DNA from: Vicinamibacterales bacterium | Lineage (GTDB): Bacteria; Acidobacteriota; Vicinamibacteria; Vicinamibacterales; Fen-181 | DNA length: 63,388 nt | Assembly (NCBI GenBank): GCA_036504215.1 | Contig: DASXVO010000057.1 | Coordinates: 1 to 63,388 of the forward strand | Direction: 5' to 3' | Shown here: piece by piece, positions 46,750-54,120 of the stretch | Numbering within the stretch: position 1 is the first letter of the stretch | How the letters are laid out: each line of letters starts with the position of its first letter | Program-made: the position numbers and the translations under genes | The notes under the pieces: model-generated | The model's database searches: none | What the model saw: only the letters and a program-made list of their open reading frames with translations | Told to the model about the DNA's origin: nothing

Positions 46750-46998
46750 ATGTCGCCACAACACCGAGTCACGGTGACGCTCAGCGAACGCCAGATGGGG
46801 TTCCTGCGTACGATCAAGGAGCGTGATGGTATCTCAGAGCCTGAGCAATTTATGGAGGCACTCCGCCTCTGGTGCGAGTCGCACGATTACGGAGACGACC
46901 GTACAGAGGACCAAGAGGACTTGATGCGAGAGGCCGAGAGGATCGCCAGGCGGGCCAGGAACGCTCGGTCCAAGGAAACCAAGTCACGGTCCAAATGA
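46750..46998 (+). CDS. Ribbon-helix-helix-like protein (single copy)
   Basis: 82 aa from ATG (GGAG about 9 nt upstream); ATG at 46669 would add 27 unconserved residues. HRVTVTLSERQMGFLRTIKERDGISEPEQFMEALRLW fits a beta strand plus two helices of the CopG/RHH type. The tail is highly charged (RIARRARNARSK). The same pattern occurs twice in the product of 47979-48407. Likely a DNA-binding regulator. Confidence 0.65.
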   Translation: MSPQHRVTVTLSERQMGFLRTIKERDGISEPEQFMEALRLWCESHDYGDDRTEDQEDLMREAERIARRARNARSKETKSRSK

Positions 46999-47164
46999 AC
47001 GATCCGTGTTCCGCGATCAAAGGCGGCCTGCGGTCACGGATCATCGGCACTGACGCAGCATCCGTACGAACGCATGATCCGCAGACCCTGACCTCCGGGT
47101 CACCGGAAGCGTATGATTCGGCTCGTAGCTGAATTGTTGGCCATTAAACGCTCGGGGGCATCTG

Positions 47165-47965
47165 ATGCGCATTGCAAAGGACGGCCATACCATCGCATCG
47201 ATTGAGGACTGGCACCGATACGCCCCTCCGAAGCGCAACATCCATTGGGCTGAAGGGCACAGCGCGTTCGAGTTGGCACGGGCCTGGTGCGGCACCGGCA
47301 CAGCGGCCATGCCCGACGACTTACGCGCCCTCTTCGATTCAAGGGACAATACACGCGGCCTCTCGGTTGATCTGGTGACGCCTGAGCATCGGATCGTGTT
47401 CGACGCGCACGGCGGTGAACCTCGGAACGCCGACCTCGCATTCGTCGGACGCACGGCGACGACGACTGTCGCTGTCACCATCGAGGCGAAGGCCGACGAG
47501 CCGTTCGGCGCAACCGTCGCGCAGACGATGACGGATGCGCTTGAGCGGCTGATCACAACTCCCGCCAGCCACGGCGTGATGCGCGTTGCGGATCTCGTGC
47601 AAGCGATCTTGCCGGTTCGAGGGAAGGACCAGCCGAAGGTAGGCGACCTGCGCTATCAACTACTGACGGCGGTGGCCGGTTCTCTCGCGTATGCCCGCGA
47701 GAATCAGGCGGACCTCGCGGTGCTGATCATCCACCAGTTCGTCACGAGCAAGACACGGGACACGAAGCACGCCAAGAACGAACAGGACTACCGGGCGTTC
47801 GTGAATCGGCTGACCGGCGTTCTTCCCGAAGCACACGACACGACGCCAAGGCTCGGGTTGTTTGCTGTCCCCGGCGCTCCCCTGTTCGCCAGTGGTAGCC
47901 GTCTGTTGATCGGAAAGATCGTCACCAATTGCCGTCCAGCGCCCACCACCACGCCCTCGCACTAA
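47165..47965 (+). CDS. Candidate PD-(D/E)xK nuclease-fold protein
   Basis: 266 aa. D90 (ADLAFVG) and E107-A-K109 (VTIEAKADEPFG) are spaced as in restriction-endonuclease-fold proteins, with the strand pattern before each. The opening DWHRYAPPKRNIHWAEGHSAFELARAW looks like an uncharacterised conserved family (possibly DUF6946; not certain). Flanked by two RHH-like genes with only 13 bp to the next, so a nuclease-regulator pair is plausible. Confidence 0.6.
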   Translation: MRIAKDGHTIASIEDWHRYAPPKRNIHWAEGHSAFELARAWCGTGTAAMPDDLRALFDSRDNTRGLSVDLVTPEHRIVFDAHGGEPRNADLAFVGRTATTTVAVTIEAKADEPFGATVAQTMTDALERLITTPASHGVMRVADLVQAILPVRGKDQPKVGDLRYQLLTAVAGSLAYARENQADLAVLIIHQFVTSKTRDTKHAKNEQDYRAFVNRLTGVLPEAHDTTPRLGLFAVPGAPLFASGSRLLIGKIVTNCRPAPTTTPSH

Positions 47966-47978
47966 CCGAGTCTGCAAT

Positions 47979-48407
47979 ATGACGCCAAGACACCGCATAT
48001 CGTTGACCGTCGGGTACGACGTGGAGATGCTGCTCCGCAAAGTCCGCAAACGAGACGGCATCGCGGAGGCTGAGCAGATCGGGCGCGGACTCCGCCTCTG
48101 GCTTGGGTCAAACTCGAACGGCGTCGGAATCGACGAACAGATCACCACGCGGAACGCGGCGACACACCGGATCATTGTGACCGTCGGCAGAGCCACGGAA
48201 GTTCTGCTGCGCGAGATCCGAGAGCGCGACGGCATCTCGGAGGCTGCTCAGGTCAATCGCGGACTCCAGCTCTGGTTTGACTCGCAGGGTTTCGGAATCG
48301 ACGTTCAGAAAGCCCTTCGGAACGCAGCCAGGCTCAAGGCCAGGGCCGAGAAGCTGGAGGAGGAGTACGGTCCCATTGTGCTCGTTCAGCGCGAACGGAA
48401 AGAATGA
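47979..48407 (+). CDS. Protein with two fused RHH-like units
   Basis: 142 aa. Residues 5-43 (HRISLTVGYDVEMLLRKVRK, RDGIAEAEQ, GLRLW) and 63-101 (HRIIVTVGRATEVLLREIRE, RDGISEAAQ, GLQLW) are two copies of one motif, also found in the 46750 product. RHH proteins bind DNA as dimers; a fused pair may act as a one-chain dimer. The end is a charged helix. Follows the nuclease-like gene by 13 bp. Confidence 0.7.
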   Translation: MTPRHRISLTVGYDVEMLLRKVRKRDGIAEAEQIGRGLRLWLGSNSNGVGIDEQITTRNAATHRIIVTVGRATEVLLREIRERDGISEAAQVNRGLQLWFDSQGFGIDVQKALRNAARLKARAEKLEEEYGPIVLVQRERKE

Positions 48408-48525
48408 TCGGATATACGATGGCGGCTCGACCTTCAGCCGCATCATCCGCAGCAGAGTATCGTCGGTCGTCTCGGATTCCCGGAAGCCGCCGTTTCAAGC
48501 GTGACCCGCACACTGGAGGACGCCC

Positions 48526-49020
48526 TTGGCAGGCAACCACCTTGAGTCGCTAGTCGCTGAGTGGTACGAGTTCCGTGGGTACTTCGTCCGCCGGAACGTC
48601 CAGGTCGGCAAGCGGGCCAGCGGAGGCCACGAGTGCGAGTTGGACATCGTGGCGTTTCACCCCGAGCAGCGGTCGCTGGTGCATGTGGAACCGTCGCTTG
48701 ATGGGGATAGCTGGGCGAAACGCGAACTCCGCTACCAGAAGAAGTTCGACGCGGGACGCCGACACATTCCCGACCTGTTCCCCGGCATGGCGATTCCGAA
48801 GCACATCGAGCAGATCGCGCTGTTCGTGTACGGGGGCGGCGAGAGCCGGACGCAGTTGGCCGGTGGACGGGTGATGTTCATAAGGGACTTCATGGCCGAG
48901 GTCCACGCGGGCATTTCGCACCGCAAGATTGCCAGCGCGGCCATCCCGGAGGAGTTCCCGCATCTGCGAACGCTTCAGTTCGCGGCACAGTACTGGAGCA
49001 TCGGCAAGAAGACCGCCTAG
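48526..49020 (+). CDS. Nuclease-fold-like protein with ELD...VEPS motif
   Basis: 164 aa from TTG with GGAGG 6 nt upstream; no ATG fits better. GGHECELDIVAFHP then LVHVEPSLDGDSW gives D40 and E55-P-S57: the PD-(D/E)xK layout but with serine in place of the lysine. The opening HLESLVAEWYEFRGYFVRRNV also fits the first helix and strand of the fold. It may be an active variant or a DNA-binding relic. Confidence 0.6.
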   Translation: MAGNHLESLVAEWYEFRGYFVRRNVQVGKRASGGHECELDIVAFHPEQRSLVHVEPSLDGDSWAKRELRYQKKFDAGRRHIPDLFPGMAIPKHIEQIALFVYGGGESRTQLAGGRVMFIRDFMAEVHAGISHRKIASAAIPEEFPHLRTLQFAAQYWSIGKKTA

Positions 49021-49182
49021 GCCTCCCGCAGGCGACGGCAGACGCCGATAGCAGGCACCGTCTTAACGGAGCTTCAGGCATCATCCTGAACTGGTGTCGA
49101 ATCCAAGGTCATGAGAACTCCGACAGTCCGGCACCGGACACACCGTCTCGCGGTGATTCCTCCTTCCGCCACCGTTACTCCG

Positions 49183-49803
49183 ATGTCGGCATCGGCACCC
49201 TTGTCGGATACTGAGGCGCGGGCGATTGCCGAGGCTATCATGCTGCGGTTCGCGCACTACGCCAGACAGTACGACACCAAGAAGTACTGGCCGGAGGTCT
49301 ACAAGCGCGTTCGGCGCGAGTTCCGCCAGCCGAACCGTGTGGCTTCTGGTACGCTACGTGAGGCGCTGCTCTGGAAGTACGGGCACCTCGGCAAACGCGA
49401 CATCCCGCCAGCCCACAAGCGACTGATCGAACAACTCCAGCGCGGCTGGCCTGCTGCCTCCGCCGGGCTTCCTGGCGTGCCAGAAGATGCATTCGTTGTG
49501 CTGGATCGAGCCTTCGGGGGCAGAACGCGGTTCATCACGATGGCGTTCCTGCTCCACCTACTGCACCCTCGCGGCGTGCCGATCATCGACCAACACAACT
49601 TCCGGGCGGTCAATGCGCTGATGGCGAGCGTTAGGCCAGACTGGCGCGGAAAGAAGAAGCCCTCGGCGTACGGGGACATCATGTTCATCGCGGCATTCAT
49701 GAGGGCGGTTCTCGTCGCGTGGGGCCGGTTGGACCCCGGCTCGGTTCCGACTGACCGGGAACTGGACAAGTTCTTCATGATGTACGGAAAGGCCATCAAG
49801 TAG
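49183..49803 (+). CDS. Hypothetical helical protein
   Basis: 206 aa, starting MSASAPLSDTEARAIAEAI. Soluble, mainly helical. Recognisable stretches are KYWPEVYKRVRREF, WKYGHLGKRDIPPAHKRLIEQLQ, and IIDQHNFRAVNALM. The pattern of helices with a late D-Q-H reminds one of DNA-glycosylase-like folds, but I cannot assign it. Lies between the VEPS protein and the HEPN-like protein in one direction. Confidence 0.6.
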   Translation: MSASAPLSDTEARAIAEAIMLRFAHYARQYDTKKYWPEVYKRVRREFRQPNRVASGTLREALLWKYGHLGKRDIPPAHKRLIEQLQRGWPAASAGLPGVPEDAFVVLDRAFGGRTRFITMAFLLHLLHPRGVPIIDQHNFRAVNALMASVRPDWRGKKKPSAYGDIMFIAAFMRAVLVAWGRLDPGSVPTDRELDKFFMMYGKAIK

Positions 49804-49910
49804 CGTCGCCGGTGCGCTCAGCCACGGAAGGCCGCCCCTTCCACCACGAGTCGCCACTTCTGAGCCGTTTGGCGGAAATGTCCGTGGCCGAAAGTGTCCG
49901 TGGTGAAACG

Positions 49911-50999
49911 ATGACAGCCCAGAGCAGTGACGACCAACCGGCGCGTCCAGCGGAGGCCGCTGCCGCCACAGACGCGGGGGCCGCAGAGGCTGACCGCTTC
50001 TTTAGGCTCTTGCGCCAGAAGACGGAGGCGTTTGTTGCCAGCGGTTTTCGGGAAGGGCACGCCCGAAGGCTGGCGGACCTGGAACTGCGGATCGCCCGGT
50101 GGCCGTCCGCATGGGGCGACGACTTAGTGGTCTTGATCTACGGAGACTTCAGTGCGCCACCGACGGAGTTGGACTTCCCTGACCTCGGCATCACGATTGA
50201 GCCGGAGCAAGTCACTACCAGCGACATTCGGACCGCGATGTGTGTTCTGAAGGCCCGCGTGAAGATCCCGGAGAAATCGGTCAAAGCGTTGGTGGACGCC
50301 GCAGCGCGGATCAGTACGCTCCTTGGAGCGCTAGCGGTGCTGAATTGGGGGAACTGCGGATTCGGCTGGTGGTCGCACTTGACCCACGGCCCAGACGGTG
50401 GGGTGATGCCGAAGCTGGAGCCGGATCGGGTCAAGAACGTGGTCGAAGCGCTTCGGAAGTTGCCGTTGCCCGTCGCACGGAAGCTCCAGTCGGCGCTCTA
50501 TTGGATTCGTGAACCGCGCCAGCTATTGATGGAAGGATACCGGAGCGATGCTCTTCGCGTATACGCAGGGTACTGGAACGCCTTCGAGTGCCTTGTAGAG
50601 GCTGTGTGCCTTCTCCGTCCTCAGCCCACACTGGGGAAGGCCGAGAAACAGGCAGGCATCGATGCGTTCGTCGCGGTAAGGAAAGGCAAGCTCGACGCCG
50701 CTGCGATTTCAGAATGCTACAAACAGTTCGTCGATGCGGGGTTCGTCGCCAAGGCGAGCCACGCGCTCCGGGTCTGCTTCCCCGAACGGGCGGATCAGTA
50801 TATCGTGGAATGCTTCCGCATGAAGCCGGAGCAGGACCGGCTGTACAACATCCGAAACGCCATAAACCACGGCGATGTCGATGCGGACGACCCTAACGAA
50901 CTGCTGCGGGTAGAGGACCGGCATAGCAGGTTGTGGATGATCGTATTCGGAATGCTCGGGTTGATTATCCCGATTGACCGTCCGCGTGATGAACGGTAG
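49911..50999 (+). CDS. Hypothetical protein with C-terminal HEPN-like RxxxxH motif
   Basis: 362 aa from the ATG at 49911; 49878 and 49812 are other possible starts. The first 40 residues are Ala-rich. The C-terminal half is helical, with YAGYWNAFECLVEAVCLL and the motif R315-NAIN-H320 in LYNIRNAINHGDVD, which fits the HEPN RNase signature (Rx4-6H). HEPN proteins often act in toxin and defence systems. Domain calls rest on motif reading only. Confidence 0.55.
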   Translation: MTAQSSDDQPARPAEAAAATDAGAAEADRFFRLLRQKTEAFVASGFREGHARRLADLELRIARWPSAWGDDLVVLIYGDFSAPPTELDFPDLGITIEPEQVTTSDIRTAMCVLKARVKIPEKSVKALVDAAARISTLLGALAVLNWGNCGFGWWSHLTHGPDGGVMPKLEPDRVKNVVEALRKLPLPVARKLQSALYWIREPRQLLMEGYRSDALRVYAGYWNAFECLVEAVCLLRPQPTLGKAEKQAGIDAFVAVRKGKLDAAAISECYKQFVDAGFVAKASHALRVCFPERADQYIVECFRMKPEQDRLYNIRNAINHGDVDADDPNELLRVEDRHSRLWMIVFGMLGLIIPIDRPRDER

Positions 51000-51086
51000 C
51001 CAAATGGCGCATGGCTGACCGCAGCGTCGTCACTTCCAATCGTAAGAGCACTCACGGGTGAGGCTCGGGGACTTCATCGAAGACGA

Positions 51087-51593
51087 CTAGCGACACCCGA
51101 CGATTTGCAACGAGCTTCCATCCCACTGGCGACGGAAACGCGCCAGCGGCATCGTCGTCGGTCGCCGGTGCGTGCGCGGGTTCTGGGAATCGAGAAACGA
51201 CACGGTGTCAGCCGATACATCGATGACGACGATCCAGTGACCGCGTGTGCCCCACCGCCACACGTTGCTCCCCATCCCCACTATGACAGGCGCTCGCCGG
51301 AGACGACGCTCCAGGATCGTCCAGGTGTTGCGCGACTTGCTGTTGGTGGTTCGGTAACGGATGGCCTGTCGTCGGAGGTAGCCGGTCACGTCGTCGAGTG
51401 TGACACCCTCTGGTCTTCGACGGCCCGACTCGGAGTTGAGGACGTAGACGCCGAGTGCCTTGCGGAGATCACCATAGGACGGCACCCGCTTTCGGCGGAT
51501 GTGGAATTTCAAGAGCATCATGGTGGCCGCCACGCCGCAGGAGACGTGGGGGAAGGCGTACGTGCGTTGACTGACGAACGGCACCTGGTGCAT
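51087..51593 (-). CDS. C39-like cysteine peptidase
   Basis: 168 aa; ATG with AAGGAG 9 nt upstream. Catalytic C19 in VSCGVAATMML, H119 in RGHWIVVIDV and D135 in FLDSQNPR match C39-like peptidases that cut leader peptides after double glycine. No ABC transporter part, membrane span or bacteriocin gene is near, so it is a free-standing, possibly cytoplasmic enzyme. Follows the integrase (50 bp gap) on the same strand. Confidence 0.75.
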   Translation of the reverse strand: MHQVPFVSQRTYAFPHVSCGVAATMMLLKFHIRRKRVPSYGDLRKALGVYVLNSESGRRRPEGVTLDDVTGYLRRQAIRYRTTNSKSRNTWTILERRLRRAPVIVGMGSNVWRWGTRGHWIVVIDVSADTVSFLDSQNPRTHRRPTTMPLARFRRQWDGSSLQIVGCR

Positions 51594-51642
51594 GCGTACA
51601 ATCTCCTTGATCGACGTTGAACATCGCTGACGCTGGCCACGG

Positions 51643-52911
51643 TTAGCCCGCTTGTCTCGCCTGGAACGGCACCACGGTTGCGCCTTTGGTCGCCTTCAGG
51701 ATGTGTTGCAACTGTCGGCCCCATGCGGTCAGCGCCTTGCGCTTCTCAGCGTCATAAGAGTGGCGGTCGTAGACAGCCGTGACGCCTTGCTCGACGTGGT
51801 TGAGCACTTTCGAGAGGACGAGGCGTGGTGTACCGGTGCTGGTCATTCGGCTTGCGGCAGTGCGCCGCAGGTCGTGCGGGCGGAAGTCAACGCCGCATGA
51901 TTCCCGGATTCGCTTCGTGGCCTTTCTGGTCCAGGCCAGCGACTTTCCCTCGTGCCAGCGGGACGGGAAGACCCACTCGCTCGGCTCCTTCGCATCCAGG
52001 TGCTTCTTTGCGCGTCCTTCGTTGATTTCGGGCAGTCGCTCTGCCTGCCAATCCCTCAAGTCCTTCAGGATCGTCACGGCTTGAGGATTCAGCGGCACGC
52101 GGTGAGATAGCCCGTTCTTGGCGCGTTCAGCAGGGATGGTCCACCAACCCGCGTCGAGATCGACATCTGCCCAGCGCATGCTCAACACTTCGCCTCCCCG
52201 CTGGGCGGTCAGGAATCGGAGCTTGAATAACGCTCGGACGGAAGGCTCCTCGGCGTCGAACGCCGTCCACACCTGGCGTATTTCTTCGTCGTTCAGCACG
52301 CGCTCACGAGGGCGTTCCTTCCCGCCCGGAGGCTTCACCTGGTGGCACGGGTTGTGTTCAAGCCACTCGCGCTCGATGGCGAAGTTGAACATCTTGCGGA
52401 TCAACGCCAGCACGCGGTTGGCGTGGACGTGCGCACCTCGGTCGTATACGGCCTCGACGACGGCGCGGACGTGGCTCCGGGTGATTTCGGATGGCGCGGA
52501 GTGCTTCCACCCTGGCAGCAGGTCGCGGTCGATGATCCGCTGGTCTTCCTTCCACGTCTTCTTCTTCGGGATCGCATGCCGCTTCATGTACTCGTCGCAC
52601 AGGTCGGCGAAGGTCTTGGCGTGGTCGTTGGCGTATTTCTCTGCCGCTGGATCACGACCATCGGCGATGGCTATACGTGCCTGCTCCGCACGCGCATTGG
52701 CTTCAGCGAGCTTCATTTCCGGGTACGAACCGAACGTGATTCGGTGTGTCCGAAGGCGGAAGCGATACTGGTAGACCCACGACTTCTGGCCGGACCACGA
52801 AACGCGCAGTCCGAACCTCTTGCAGCCCTTCTTCCAGTAATCAACCTTGGCCGGGCGCGGTGGAATGGGAAGGTGCTTCAGGGTGAGGTCAATGAACTCG
52901 ATGATCGGCAT
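51643..52911 (-). CDS. int: Tyrosine integrase of the island
   Basis: 422 aa. An N-terminal DUF4102-type arm-binding domain (KRFGLRVSWSGQKSWVYQYR, ITFGSYPEMKLAEA), a core-binding domain, then the catalytic domain: R238 (LTAQRGGEV), H346xxR349 (FRPHDLRR), H372 (LNHVEQG) and Y381 (AVYDRHSY). P4-like integrases insert islands at tRNA 3' ends. AAGGGAG precedes the start; the gene ends are 171 bp from attR. Confidence 0.95.
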   Translation of the reverse strand: MPIIEFIDLTLKHLPIPPRPAKVDYWKKGCKRFGLRVSWSGQKSWVYQYRFRLRTHRITFGSYPEMKLAEANARAEQARIAIADGRDPAAEKYANDHAKTFADLCDEYMKRHAIPKKKTWKEDQRIIDRDLLPGWKHSAPSEITRSHVRAVVEAVYDRGAHVHANRVLALIRKMFNFAIEREWLEHNPCHQVKPPGGKERPRERVLNDEEIRQVWTAFDAEEPSVRALFKLRFLTAQRGGEVLSMRWADVDLDAGWWTIPAERAKNGLSHRVPLNPQAVTILKDLRDWQAERLPEINEGRAKKHLDAKEPSEWVFPSRWHEGKSLAWTRKATKRIRESCGVDFRPHDLRRTAASRMTSTGTPRLVLSKVLNHVEQGVTAVYDRHSYDAEKRKALTAWGRQLQHILKATKGATVVPFQARQAG

Positions 52912-52930
52912 GAATCGACTCCCTTCTGTC

Positions 52931-52951
52931 GGGAAGAGCGCGGGGAGAGCG
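52931..52951. promoter_or_regulatory. Right-end putative arm-type integrase sites
   Basis: GGGAAGAGCG and GGGGAGAGCG with the same 11-bp period as at 33972-33992. The common block agagcgcggggagagcgttt is identical at both ends and in the same orientation. It lies between int and attR, just upstream of the int start. Confidence 0.6.
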
Positions 52952-53081
52952 TTTCAAAGGAACTGGGCGAACAATCTAGCGACATGATAACACGACAAAT
53001 GTCGTGTTATCTATATGTCTTTGAAGGACTTACGTGTGTCTTTGCGTTCCAGGCGGTTTCAGGCGGTAGTGTCAAAAATAT

Positions 53082-53128
53082 GACTCTTAATCTGCGGGTT
53101 CACGGTTCGATTCCGTGGCGGCTCACCA
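53082..53128 (+). other. attR (47-bp copy of tRNA-Lys 3' end)
   Basis: Identical to 33860-33906, from the anticodon stem to the CCA. It lacks the 5' half of a tRNA and so is not a gene. Confidence 0.95.
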
Positions 53129-53158
53129 TTTAACTCATTCCATGACAGGCACTTACAG

Positions 53159-53188
53159 GATCGGCTAATTTCTGCCGATCGGCCGTTT
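53159..53188 (+). terminator. Displaced terminator of tRNA-Lys
   Basis: GATCGGC (53159-53165) and GCCGATC (53174-53180) form a 7-bp stem, followed by GGCCGTTTTG. It lies 31 bp after the attR CCA and was probably the original terminator of the tRNA before the island came in. Confidence 0.6.
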
Positions 53189-53193
53189 TGTCT

Positions 53194-53215
53194 CCGGGGT
53201 AACACCGGGGTAACA
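53194..53215 (+). repeat. Tandem 11-bp repeat outside attR, arm-site-like
   Basis: CCGGGGTAACA occurs twice in direct succession. Period (11 bp) and distance from the CCA (about 66-68 bp) equal those of the arm sites on the left end of the island, with a different word. Confidence 0.65.
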
Positions 53216-53309
53216 GAACGACGAAACTCGCGGGGCTGGCCGTGAGCCTCCGGTGGAGGGGCTCGGAGACATCGGCACTCCGTAACAACCTCCAGAATTC
53301 GTTCCGGGG

Positions 53310-53429
53310 CTACCACCGATCACGGTGGAAGTCCGCCGTCATCATGCGCGGCGCCATCTTCTCGCCGTCGAGCAGCCGGGCCACAAACCGGAGACGCTCA
53401 TCCATGACGTGACACTCGTTCCACGGCAT
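53310..53429 (-). pseudogene. Truncated IS481-family transposase (N-terminus)
   Basis: From ATG behind AGGAGG the frame reads MPWNECHVMDERLRFVARLL then DGEKMAP, the conserved IS481 N-terminus, and then runs into unrelated sequence and stops after 39 residues. Upstream (to about 53489) the sequence TGTCACCCTTGTCTCCGG resembles an IS481-type end. The catalytic DDE part is missing, so it is a dead fragment. Confidence 0.7.
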
Positions 53430-53559
53430 GCCCCCTCCCTTGCGAAAAGGGCCAAAGTGTCACCCTTGTCTCCGGAATGAACTGTTACCTTTCTCTCAGG
53501 TAGCTCAAACAACTCACTGAACCGTACCGAGTTCGTCGGAGAGCCCGTTCGTCGAGAGG

Positions 53560-54060
53560 ATGGACTCTGTGGCACGACCGAGTCGGTACTCCCCCGAGGT
53601 GCGAGGGCGCGCGGTACGGTCGGTCCGGGAGCATGCCCGGAGCATCCGTCGCAGGGGGCGGCGATCCGGTCCGTGGCCGAGAAGTTGGGCTGTCGAGACG
53701 AGACGCTGCGCCGGTGGGTCCGCCAGGCCGAGCGGAATGCGGGCGAGCGAGATCTTGCGCAACGCGTCGGCGTATTCTGCCCAGGCGGAGCTCGACCGCC
53801 GCGCGAAATGATGGTCGCGTTCATCGACGACCATCGGGGCCACGACGGGGTCGAGCCGATCTCCGCGGTGCTGCCGATCGCCCCCTCGACGTACTTTCGT
53901 CATCACGCGCCGGCAGGCCGACCCGGCGCGCCGGTCGGCCCGAGCCCAGCGCGATGACGCACTGCGCGGCGCGATTCAGCGGGTCTGGAACGCGCACTAT
54001 CAGGTGTACGGGCCGCGGAAGGTCTGGAAGCCATGGCGACGGGAGGGCAGATGCTCGGAC
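53560..54060 (+). pseudogene. Broken IS3-family transposase (orfAB remnant)
   Basis: Pieces in different frames: RPSRYSPEVRGRAVRSV, then VAEKLGCRDETLRRWVRQAE (HTH of OrfA), then the OrfB start MVAFIDDHRGHDGVEPISAVL, IAPSTYFRHH, and lastly AIQRVWNAHYQVYGPRKVWK. At least three frame changes are needed and the DDE catalytic part is absent. The region 53430-53560 and 54061-54120 shows nothing else. Confidence 0.75.
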
Positions 54061-54120
54061 CGACGGTCCGGATCCCGCTCGTCGTCGTCGCGGACGCGCC
54101 GGTGAGACGGCTGCACGAAA

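Larger units (their letters stand above)
33860..53128. mobile_element. 19.2-kb integrative genomic island in tRNA-Lys with restriction/defence-like cargo
   Basis: Bounded by a perfect 47-bp direct repeat of the tRNA 3' end (33860-33906 and 53082-53128). It carries a tyrosine integrase reading inward next to attR, an AlpA-type regulator, and an identical 20-bp putative arm-site block at both ends. Genes inside are of mixed orientation, contain many orphans, and look less GC-rich than the flanks. No conjugation, capsid or replication gene was recognised, so it looks like an integrative element mobilised by other means. Confidence 0.93.
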
